A DNA stretch of 64,000 bases from NCBI RefSeq assembly GCF_037975245.1, contig NC_092567.1, positions 6,818,714 to 6,882,713 on the forward strand. The letters run 5' to 3'. Positions 47,571 through 57,424 of the stretch are shown here, one piece after another. The translations under genes were made by a program, and so were the position numbers. Within the stretch, counting starts at the first letter, position 1, and every line of letters starts with the position of its first letter. This DNA comes from Apostichopus japonicus. Its lineage: Eukaryota > Echinodermata > Holothuroidea > Aspidochirotida > Stichopodidae. The notes beneath the pieces were generated by a model. The model was not told the DNA's origin. It ran no database searches and worked only from the letters and a program-made list of their open reading frames with translations.

Positions 47571-48360
47571 ACGGCAGGGAGGGGACTATCTTGTAATTTT
47601 ACTGCTGAGAGGGAGCAAATAATGAAGATAGGACGTCGTATTTATAGTGGCTATGGACACTTCAAAACTGTCTTGAAAATCAATAAATTATATAAAATAT
47701 TAAAAAGAACATAATCTGAGGAAGTAAAGCCAATTGTAATATGAAAGTCGAATACTACTAAAATTCCACTTAGTACTGGTTCTTGTCAAAATCACTATGC
47801 ATTTGTGTGCCTGAAATCTTAGTGCATAAGCTTTGTACAATCTCGTGTAGCATTAAGCGTATGAATATGAAATAAGTACGTGATCTAACACTGTAGCTAC
47901 ATACCCGTACTTATACGTCCGTCAGTTTCACCCGAGTTCCGTGATTGCGCACTAGATAAATCGTTGCTGAATAAGGAAGTGTATCTCGAAAGTAGCCTAC
48001 CATAGTAACCTATAGGCTAAGGCTGTTTGTATACAATGTAATGTTATTTACAACTATAGAAAGGAGAAACTAGGTGCAAATCAAATTGTGTTTCACACTG
48101 TGTGACAACCGTAAAAACTTTAACGAAAATTTGAAATTAAGGATGATAGTAAAATGGTTCTGCTGAAAAAAAACCTGATATCACTTGTAAATATGTACAA
48201 CAAATTGAGACGTTTCACGTTTGGTGGGGAACAATATTGAGCGAGAGTTATATGACAAATGAAGATGCAGAAGCATCTTCCCTGAGTTAGATATTTATGG
48301 CAGCCATTCTTGCTCGAATAATATACTTATGTCAAATACAAAACATGAACGGGTATTGCT
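47571..48360. other. No gene seen
   Basis: AT-rich with stops in all frames. No repeat recognised. Confidence 0.5.
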
Positions 48361-48366
48361 GTCCCT

Positions 48367-48619
48367 TCCTCCCTCCTCCCTCCTCCCTCCTCCCTCCTCC
48401 CTCCTCCCTCCTCCCTCCTCCCTCCTCCCTCCTCCCTCCTCCCTCCTCCCTCCTCCCTCCTCCCTCCTCCCTCCTCCCTCCTCCCTCCTCCCTCCTCCCT
48501 CCTCCCTCCTCCCTCCTCCCTCCTCCCTCCTCCCTCCTCCCTCCTCCCTCCTCCCTCCTCCCTCCTCCCTCCTCCCACCTCCCTCCTCACTCCTCACTCC
48601 TCACTCCTCACTCCTCCCT
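48367..48619. repeat. (CCTCCCT)n polypyrimidine/polypurine minisatellite
   Basis: About 30 uninterrupted 7-base copies to about 48575, then variant CCTCACT copies and a C/T-rich tail to about 48683. The complementary strand is (AGGGAGG)n, with regular G2/G3 runs that fit G-quadruplex formation and, as a mirror-type purine strand, triplex DNA. Long frames reading PPSSLL or GGRREE on either strand are artefacts of period 7 (21 bases, 7 residues). Confidence 0.97.
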
Positions 48620-48689
48620 TTTCCCCGTCCCCGTCCCCGCCCTCCCCTCTCCCTCTCCTCCCCTCTCCTCCCCCCTCCCCTAGGTGCCA

Positions 48690-49617
48690 GTCTTAATGTA
48701 TATGCCGATGGTTAAAATGTCATGACCCTCGTCGCTAAGCGGTAAGATTATGTGCGGGGTACCAATAAGAAACTACGACTTGATCCGAGGTTAAAAACTT
48801 AGCTAGGCAAAGACATCATAGTGCCGTAACATTATGTGATTTTCGTCTAAATAGAACCGTTATTGTAGGTTCGATTTAGCGAGAATCTCATTTGAACAGT
48901 TCCCAATTCAAAGTGCGTGTCATAACCAACAAGCGTTACATAAAACAGGCGAATTCGAAAAGGTTTTTACAAGGCTTTCCCGTCATTAGTACGCACATTT
49001 AGTAACTGACGTTTCCCTGCTATAATATATGTAGTATGGCATCTGCCTCAGTTGGATAATTATGAATATAATTGTTATGTTGCTACGTTTACTAAAACAA
49101 AAGACTCATATTTGAAAAAAGTTTTACAAATAAAAGTAAACAGTATATACATGTTACCCAAATACTCAAATCAGGACGTATGGTACATCAGTTATACGAC
49201 AGGTTTAACACGGTGATCACGGTAATACATGAAGTAGTGGATGCGTTTCTCCAAAAAATCTTTGTATATCGGATTGATGTGTGCACAATTTGGATATATT
49301 TACTGGTTGTGTAATATAATTCCGATACTGTCACAATTACCTTAGATTTACAAAGGCTTGATATATTGCTATGGCATTGTATGTTCATCAACACTTCCAA
49401 AAATATAGTTGGAAACAACCTCCCACTTCCAGGGACATTCGATACCAGAACCAATGTTCAAGGATTGAATATAACAATAAAAAGGATTTCCATATTATTG
49501 AAACTAGAGGTCATTGAGTCAATGATATTTATACCAATACAAATGCCATCCAATTAAACCCTGATTAGGTAAGTAAATACGGTTAACATATTGTACTAAT
49601 CAATGAAGGAAATAAGG
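48690..49617. other. No gene seen
   Basis: AT-rich, no supported exon. Contains the first copy of a 30-base dispersed motif (TTGTACTAATCAATGAAGGA near 49591). Confidence 0.5.
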
Positions 49618-50845
49618 AAGGTGGGCACTGGCGGATCCAGGGCCTTTGTTTGGGAGGGGCCAAAGTGGCATTAGAGTGATATGGGGGAGGGGTCTAATTT
49701 TCTATTGCTGAGCGCCCTCAGATGCAATTTGGTGCGACAAAAGTGTACAATGATGAGGTTAATTTACTTCTAAAAAAATGTTTCCCAGGTGTAATTTTCT
49801 AAAATATTTATAAACCAAAGTTGGGATCATCTTTCTCAAGAAATTTTATTTCTCATAGGTTATATTTTTTGGAATCCTGGTGATGCCTACATGTAAAATG
49901 GTGGCACTTAGAAAGGCTTTTGTCACCCAAAATTTTCTGAGAAATATGCATTTTTTTGTGTGTAACATCAATAAAATGAATTTTAGGTGATAATTTATTC
50001 TTTCCCGTGGCATGAAAATGTTCGCTGCTCGCCCCAATGAAAAGAATTATAGACTAATTTTAGGTTAAAATGATGCTGTAAAGGAGGTTTTATACTCTAT
50101 TATGCTAAATGCTAAAGAAATGATGGTTGCTAAGTCAAAATTTGATGCAAATTTTTTTATGTATACTTGACAATAACAATGCCGTTTTTTCGGACGCTTG
50201 TGCGGGTCAGCGGGTTTGGGTGTTAGAATGCGGGTCTAATTCCCGCGAATGGCGGGTCAGTTGGGAGCTCTGCATTTAATTTTAAACCAGAAAACGAAAA
50301 GGTTTAGACTAGTCTACCACTGCTATTCCTCTCGATTTTTTTAATTTCCAATAATATGATTTAGCGGATGTTCGGAAACACTTTTTGGCTCACCTTTGGG
50401 GGGGGGGGGGCCATGGCCCCCCTTGGCCCCCCCCCCCTTGGATCCGCCAGTGGAGGTGGGTATAGTGCAGGAGCTGGTGACAAAAAGGAATCCAGCACTC
50501 ACCCCTACACACGCACGCACACACACGCTAGACCTCATTAAGTGTCAATTTGTATCCAAGTTGTTCCATTTTGAGTGCATGTAACATGTGTGTGTGCGAC
50601 TTCCATTCGCTGTTGATTTTGAACTCTTCTATGTAGTATTCTTTCTTCTTTGTTAATAGACTGTACTAATCAATGAAGAAATTAAGAAAGGTTAGTTACC
50701 GTACTCGCCCCTCACTACAGTATATGGGTCACGTGTCACACGTCGGATGAGACAGCTATCTACAACTAAAAAACCTATACTTGCACAAGTACCTCAAAAG
50801 TATATTGAATCAACATATTGTACTAATCAATGAAGGACTTAAGAA
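49591..50845 (+). repeat. Dispersed 30-base motif, three local copies
   Basis: TGTACTAATCAATGAAG followed by (G)AAATTAAGAAAGG-like sequence occurs near 49592, 50662 and 50819. The first copy is the insertion site of the hAT-like MITE. Function unknown. Confidence 0.7.
49626..50452. mobile_element. hAT-like MITE with 8-bp target duplication
   Basis: The ends CACTGGCGGATCCAGGG and CCTTGGATCCGCCAGTG are inverted with one difference. The flanking octamers AAGGTGGG (49618-49625) and GAGGTGGG (50453-50460) agree at 7 of 8 positions. A long G/C run lies just inside the right end. No transposase frame, so non-autonomous (827 bases). Confidence 0.72.
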
Positions 50846-51055
50846 ATGTGGTTGATAGTTTGAACTTAACTCTGTGTCTGCTTTCTTGTTTGTTCTTCAC
50901 CACTTCCCCAATGATATTGTAGCGTGACGTATTACGGGGTATAACATCGCCTGACAATACTTTTGGTAGTGGAGTCTCTCTTTTTTTTCACCATGCTCAT
51001 TGACCTGTCTGTATTCTGTGCGTGTATTTGTGCCTTCTGTTACTGTTATTTGTCA

Positions 51056-51098
51056 TACAGCTTCTGAAGAGGATTCTGCTAGGATCGAAACGTCAGGC
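51056..51098 (+). ncRNA. Possible hammerhead-like ribozyme core (retroelement remnant)
   Basis: CTGAAGA at 51064-51070 and GAAA at 51087-51090 flank GATTC/GGATC, which can pair as a 5-bp stem II (one G-T pair) with a TGCTA loop. That spacing matches the hammerhead core CUGANGA...GAAA, as found in Penelope-like elements and retrozymes of invertebrates. I could not identify stems I and III or the cleavage site. The neighbouring GAAACGTC stretch recurs in many invertebrate repeats, so a degraded or non-catalytic relative is as likely. Confidence 0.25.
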
Positions 51099-51149
51099 CC
51101 ACTTACTTTTACACATGTTTCGTTCTCGAAATCTTCCTTCGTGTAACAT

Positions 51150-53845
51150 GTTCTTGTAGTAACATGATTTTCAGATGTTGTCCGAGTGTCTCGAATGCAT
51201 TTTTGTTTAAGATTGAGGTATTATTAGAAATGACTGGAAAATTGCGAGAGTGATAAATGAAAGAAATACAGACATTCACTACATATGTACTGTAAAGCTT
51301 CTGTGAAAACCTATACCTAACTGCATGTCCTTGAGATATATTTCGGTGTAGCCGAGATCACCAAAGCTGCATTTTAAATTAATGTTTAGAGGATTGATTC
51401 GCATTAAGTATAGAAACTCATAACCTTACTAATTATGCAGGTTAGTACCTGCAGCAAAAATAAAGGTTGGATGGCACATTGCAAAGATCCGCATGTAAAA
51501 TGTAGTTTTACTTTCTGAAAAGGTCCCAAATACATGACGTACATATGAGCATGCGTAGAAGCTGTAAATACGGTGATACGACCATAATCGATGTTGGTGA
51601 CCATAAAGCCATATTGGCCGTTCACTATATTGATATAGCGGGGAACATTTACATGTGGCTCAGGCGACGAATGTATTGTATTCAAAGAAAAAGAACTATT
51701 TCAACGTAAGACTCCAGCGGTACGTTAGAGTTACAACTGACATACTTATGTAAGGTACTAATTGAGAGGGCGAAATTAAACAACCTTCTATCATATAAGC
51801 AAATTATGGCTGCTAAGAAGGAGCATGAGGGCAAGGGGAGAGGAGATGTAAGGAAAGGAAATAACACCGTTATCTCGCGCAAGAAATAACACAGTTCTCA
51901 GATAAAAGGTTACACGAGCTTATGCAGCTTTGCTGCTCTTGTTTGAACAATACGGCAACCCGTACACAATCCTAGGAACATCTGTTTGTAGTCATGCATA
52001 CAACCAATGTATCGTTCATTAATCTTTAGAGCGGTGTGTCATTCGCTATCTTGGCTACTCTATACATATCACGTTTTATGCTAGACACACTCGAATCACA
52101 AGCGTCAAGGCGAAGCGTCTTGTAAATGTGATACCGTATCTATAGTATCTGTCTTTTTAAAACGCACAACATAATAACGCGGATGCTATAACACCAAGTA
52201 TGTTCACATTTCTTCGACCTTCAATCACCTCCATCGCCAACCCCCACCTTCTTCTCTACCTCCATGAGTCTCCCCTGCAAAAAGGAAAACAAAGTGATTG
52301 TATCCTTCAATTGATGGAACCACATCTGACATTTTTACCACTGTCTAACAACCCCCCCCCCCCCACCCTGTTCTCCCGGTAACCATCATTACCTTTTCAC
52401 ACCAAAGTACATTTTTCATTTTTTTTTTAATTTTAACGTTATAAAAATTGGTGAAGTAAGACATGAACCTTTCTATCAAATTCTCTGCACATTCAAACAT
52501 TCAAACTACACATTCCCTACTTATCTTTGTCACTATATTTTCCGATCGACTCGGTTTTGCCTGATGATATCCGGGAAAGTCGTGCTAATAGAGCTTTACG
52601 TGTATTTAGGTGTGTTTTACTGACAAATGGCAGCTTTTCTACTGCAAGATATGGTACGGAATGCTTAAATTACTAGAAACTAGTTTAATGCCTTTTATGT
52701 TCGTTGCGTCAATACTAAGGCCAGGGTGACAAACTTTCAACGGCTGAACGAACACAAATACGAACAAGATATCAACATAAAGTAAATCGTTATACTGTTT
52801 AAAACTTCAATATTGTTAAATAACATAAGAACTACGTTTGGTTTTTCACCAATGTAGGTTGACGCTAATTTCTTTATGGAATCATTTCAATTTTTCTATC
52901 GGTTAACAGATTCCATCGGTAGTGCGAGAAGTCTTGATCACCCACCCCAGTCTTATTGAAAGTATCTGGCAGAAATATCTAACTCGTAAGTGAAGCAGTT
53001 AATGCTATAGTAGAACATGTATCTAGTAAATTAACCACAGATATGGAACCGTTATCTTTTCTGCCCTGTAGTTCTTTTATGATGTGTCTTATGTTGTGGT
53101 TTTTGTCACTGTCACTATGAAAAAAATATATGGAGTTTTTTTTTACATATACCCAATAGACTGCCAAAATATTCCTGTAAGGAAAACATACGTTGTACAG
53201 TATGCGTACATTTGGTATTGGGAATGTTGCTGACATACTAAATTCGTTTTTTCTATGATCACCGTTATGATGATTTTAGGCAAGTGTACTGCTCATGGAA
53301 TTGCACCTTCTTTAAACGGCACACAATGAAAGAAACTCTCTTTATTGTTGATTTTTTTTTTTTTTACAGTGCACAAGGCTATTTACGGGAATTTTCTTAA
53401 CAAATTGACAGCCGGACAAACCTGCAGATGAACTCATAACTACACAATCAAGGACTAGATGAAGACATGAAGGGCAACTCGTAAGTCAGTTTCAGACCAT
53501 TTACTTTTCTCTTTAGGTTCCACAAAATGGCAGTTTAACATAAGATTAACCATTTTTGACTTCTTGAACTCTCTTGTAAGAGATATTCCGGTGGATATAT
53601 ATTACTGCTTTATATATTAAATTATCTGCGCTTACAAGTATAAAAAGCCTGTGTATATTGTCCATGCTTGTAACACCCAGCAATCCAGCATAGAGTTTGG
53701 CATCATAGGGGTATTGGGCTGAAATTGTCTTGATATCTACTTTTCATGTAAAATCATTGCACCTTCTAGGAATAAAATATTCTTTCCCAGCACATGTTTG
53801 GTTTCGATGATAATCGTAACCTTTGTAGTCATGCCGGCAGATGAG
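51150..53845. other. No gene seen
   Basis: Mostly AT-rich, with a C run near 52351-52364. A segment at 53371-53479, after a pyrimidine-rich TTTTTTTTACAG and ending in a GTAAGT donor, has stops in all frames. It could at most be a 5' UTR exon of the NLR gene downstream. Confidence 0.4.
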
Positions 53846-53849
53846 TGTG

Positions 53850-54260
53850 TGTGAAACCTTACTTGGAAACAGGATATCTCTAGAATAGAAGTTTGGACCA
53901 ATATCATATTCGGTGTGTAAAAGTACCAACTTGAGTAGAAAAAGCCTACTGCCTTGAGAGGTCAAATGTCATTAGGGGTCAAGCTGTGAAACCTTGTAAT
54001 GACGATATCTCCAGAAGGGAAGCTTGGACCAATCTCATATTTAGTATGTAGTTGTGTCACATTGAGTTCAAGATATCTATGGAGTTTTGTGGAGGTCAAA
54101 GGTTGGGGTCACCATGGGTCAAATTGTGAACATCGTAAACACGATATTTCAAGAAGGGAAGCTTGGACCAACCTCTTATAAAGTATGTAGTTAGTTCAAC
54201 AATCCTTTTGTTTTTTACGGAGTTCAAATGTCACGAGTGGTCAACTTGTGGAAACCTTGT
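53850..54260 (+). repeat. About 135-bp tandem repeat, three diverged copies
   Basis: Copies share GATATCTC(C/T)AGAA, GGGAAGCTTGGACCAAT, TCATATTTAGTATGTAGTTG and GGTCAA(A/G)(C/T)TGTGAA. They start near 53870, 54003 and 54139. No coding. Confidence 0.75.
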
Positions 54261-55180
54261 TTTATAATCTATTGTACAGTATATCCCACAGTGCAGCCTA
54301 TGATATTACATGTGTGTTACGCCCCATTAATAGGAGAGGCTGTTGGCAATTGGAAATTAGCTATTAAAGGGCATCCGTAGATATGAATCAAGAAGTTTTG
54401 ACCAAATCTCCATTGACTTAAGTGTGTCGGTAACTTACTGTACGTTGCTGCATACATGCCTGTGCACAAAGGTGTGTAATGAAACGTTGTACTGTTTGTA
54501 CATGTGCTTCATGTGTTGGAATGGCCGATATCAATTTGAATAATCTATATGTTACTGTACCTTTGCTACTGTACCATTGTTAACTTTTCCGGCGTATTTT
54601 TGCAATTGTCAAGATTCAGTGCCAAATAAAAACTTTAGGTTTGGATGTAGTAACGTTGGGGAAATTACCAGGCACTGTTTACGAAAATTAACTATTGCCT
54701 GGTTTGATGTTTTAGAGGCAAATCAGACGCAAAATCTTGGGGACCTGGGAGGGGGCTTAAGATTTGACTGACGCATGTTTAATGTACGGCTTGTACAGTA
54801 GGTGTACCACATAGAGTGGAAGAAGCCAGTTGTCTTTGGTAGCGATCAATCTCTATGTTGAATACAAGAAAAGTTTTCATCTCGGTCTTCAGGTGCCAAT
54901 GTGAATATTGTGTTGTTATATGGTCTCAATGCTTTTTGCTTATATTGAGGTATGCTGTTCATCATGGTCATACCCTACAGCCTAGTGTGTCACATTCATA
55001 TAAGATTATTGATGTAGCATCATTGAAACCACACTGCAGGTTTGCTGTCTGGTTATTAATGAAACATTGAACCATCCATATGCAACAACAACACAATGTA
55101 GTATACATTTTGAAAGTTAACAGAATAATGTAATTATTTAGATTCCCTATTTTTCTCATATTTTTAAGAAAGAAAAACAG

Positions 55181-55261
55181 ATTCACGGAAACGATGGGCA
55201 GGAGCTGTTCTGACACGACCCCTTCACGCTTTGTAGACTGTCTGAAGTAAATGACGTGACA
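55181..55261 (+). other. Possible 5' UTR part of the first NLR coding exon
   Basis: Acceptor-like AAGAAAGAAAAACAG ends at 55180. From there to the ATG at 55262 the coding frame is interrupted by TGA at 55211-55213, so the segment would be untranslated. It holds a small upstream frame (ATG at 55193, 18 codons, TAA). Promoter not identified. Confidence 0.3.
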
Positions 55262-55286
55262 ATGGAGCTGACTCCTGATCTTCAAG
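55262..55286 (+). CDS. Candidate first coding exon of the NLR gene
   Basis: ATG at 55262 gives MELTPDLQ plus one base, then donor GTAGAT. Phase 1 matches the large exon, whose first two bases complete a Glu codon, so the join reads MELTPDLQEKKIFLIECLKR. This is typical of the residues that precede NACHT domains in invertebrate NLRs. The in-frame TGA upstream supports this ATG as a start. The donor is weak, and a different upstream exon encoding an effector domain is still possible. Confidence 0.5.
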
Positions 55287-55528
55287 GTAGATGCCTTAAT
55301 CTTTGACTTTGTCATTTGTGCATCTTTACTTCCTTTCGGTAAAACATGTAGCCCCCCCCCCCCCCGCTCTGTCTTTTTAATAACAAATAGAACAGTAACA
55401 AAACTGTATTATCAGTAACGAATAAACAATTAAGATTTACGTGTTCCCATGTGTGTCACTAATTTATTGTTCTTCAAATTTAGTCATACGTGGAACATTT
55501 ACACATTTTGTTTCTGTTTTTTGTTTAG

Positions 55529-57024
55529 AGAAGAAAATATTTCTGATAGAATGTCTCAAAAGGACATACAAAGACCAATATGATGCGATTCAACCCCTGC
55601 CATATATAAAAGATAGACTTTATTGTGTGGACAAGGTCTTTGTAGAAGGGGGCGTTGAAGTTTGTCTGGCACCAGAGCTAACGCGAGGCACCGGAGGATC
55701 ATGGGAGCGTTTGGAATCTTACAAAAGTATTTATACTGACTTTCGATTTAAATCCAAGAGACGAATTATACAAGGAGATCCCGGGTATGGTAAGTCGACG
55801 TTAACCCTTCAGCTGGCCTACGATTGGTGCAATGACGTATCGGATTCCCCGATGAACAATGTAGAAATACTAATTCTTCTTCGGCTAAGACAACTTAGAA
55901 GTGACAAGTCTCTCTTTAGGGCGATTAAGTCATTTCTTCTCTTCCACGAACCCCGTGTTAGCAAACATGAGATTGAAAAGATAATTCACAGTTGTTCGTC
56001 CGTTCACATTATTTTGGATGGATATGATGAGTATCCTGGCAGGTACAGCAATGATGATGATGATGTACACAGGATCATCAAGATGGAACTGTTTGAAGAC
56101 TTTGATGTCAGCTTAACGACAAGATATCTCCCAGAATATCTTAGAAAAGAAACTAAGAAGGCCAAACTAACAGGGTTCGATGACAAAGCTAGAGATGAGT
56201 ACATTCGCAAGGCCGTAGTAGGTAACAACGATGAGGCAGTGGAAGAAATAAAACAACGGCTCAATGAAAACTCCATCCTTGCTGATCTTTGCCAGGTACC
56301 TCTCATATTCGTGATGTTTGCCCACATGGCTCATGATAAGAGAGACTTCATGAAGTTCAAGTCTGTCACACAGTTCTTCAAATACATGATTAGACGTTTT
56401 TACGACCATCTGAAACAGAAATTTAAAGACAATAAAAGCAACGAGTTCTATCTTCATGGAATGGAACATCATGAGCTAGACAAAATAGCTTTCGAAGGAT
56501 TAAACAAGGAAAACCAACAATTGTCATGGATTAAGACTGAATTTCGTCAAAGAGTCGGGCGAGAATCATATGACCAGTATATTTTAATTGGCATTTTGGT
56601 GGAGGAAGATGTAGTGAGCGATGATTCTACTGGAGACAATGTCTTGTTTACAACGATGGTCCGTTTTTATCATAAACTATTCTGTGAATGGTATGCTGCC
56701 TACCACCTTGTCACTCTTGTAAAGAACGCCCACGATCTCTCTGATATTCTCAGGTTCTTAGATCCATTTGATCTTCAGTACCTGTTTAGATTCGCCTGTG
56801 GTCTGGATCCCAATGCTGGAAAGAAACTCATCAACCATTTGAAGGGATTACCAGGCGGGGATACTTTTGCCATCCTCTGTATCCTAGAACAAACTGGTGA
56901 CGTCAACGACATTATGGATTCGGTGAAAAAGCTCTGCTCGCGTGTCGTTAAAATAGAGAGAGGCGACAACGCTCTTCTTCAAAGATCGATGACACAGTTG
57001 CTGGAGATTGCATCTAAAAATAAT
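55529..57024 (+). CDS. NACHT-domain NLR protein, main exon
   Basis: One 1,496-base exon encodes a complete NACHT NTPase of the NLR (STAND) family of innate immune sensors, expected in the cytosol. The acceptor TTTTTTGTTTAG ends at 55528 (phase 1) and the donor GTAAGT begins at 57025 (phase 0). Numbering from the ATG at 55262: a pre-NACHT helix with RTYKDQYDAIQPLPYIKD near 19-36; Walker A GDPGYGKST at 91-99; Walker B LDGYDE at 171-176, preceded by VHII; sensor-like FDVSLTTRYLPEYL near 200-213; winged-helix/helical region; and the C-terminal HKLFCEWYAAYHLV at 390-403. The Walker motifs are intact, so ATP binding is plausible. The open frame extends upstream to a GTG at 55441, but that stretch is intron. 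No death, CARD, TIR or LRR sequence is seen in this exon. Confidence 0.93.
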
Positions 57025-57397
57025 GTAAGTTAGCTAATAAATAAACAGCCTTTTACAATTTTTTTCCTACACCTAATTTAGGAACTGTTTACTATTTTAT
57101 AGTGGTTTTGTGTTCTTTATTCTCAAGTCTATTCACAGTCATTGAAAACTATTATTTAAGCCACTTTAAATCATAAAAATTTAGGTTTAAAGAAGACGGA
57201 TGGTTTTCCTAGCTAATGAATATACAGTGGTGTATTGAGGATAATTGCAAATGATGTCATAGTATATTTAAACCAATCAGAATAATCTCTGCATGTGCCA
57301 AATTGCGCTAAAATTCTTATCATACTGATGATGTATTCATAATATTGAACGTATACTTCAACATAACCACATGGAGTGTTAATTTTTGGAATTTCAG

Positions 57398-57424
57398 ATT
57401 CTTCCGTTACAAATAAATATCTAG
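57398..57424 (+). CDS. Candidate last exon of the NLR gene (short ending)
   Basis: The acceptor GGAATTTCAG is followed in phase 0 by ILPLQINI and TAG. This gives ...LLEIASKNN|ILPLQINI and a 515-residue protein with an intron of 373 bases. The phase fits and the residue after ASKNN is hydrophobic, as in related proteins from memory, but the exon is tiny. If the donor at 57025 is not used, translation stops two codons later (VS, TAG at 57031). Confidence 0.35.
   Translation: MLPLQINI

Noticed and set aside
48295-48715. Four overlapping frames of 87-128 codons (PPSSLL / GGRREE repeats)
   Set aside because: Period-7 polypyrimidine tract is stop-free in most frames; not coding.
54855-55070. 71-codon frame as an upstream NLR exon
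   Set aside because: No phase-compatible donor and no resemblance to death, CARD or TIR domains.
55441-55528. Extension of the NLR frame upstream to GTG
   Set aside because: A pyrimidine-rich acceptor ends at 55528 and GTG is not a normal eukaryotic start; the extra 29 codons are intron.
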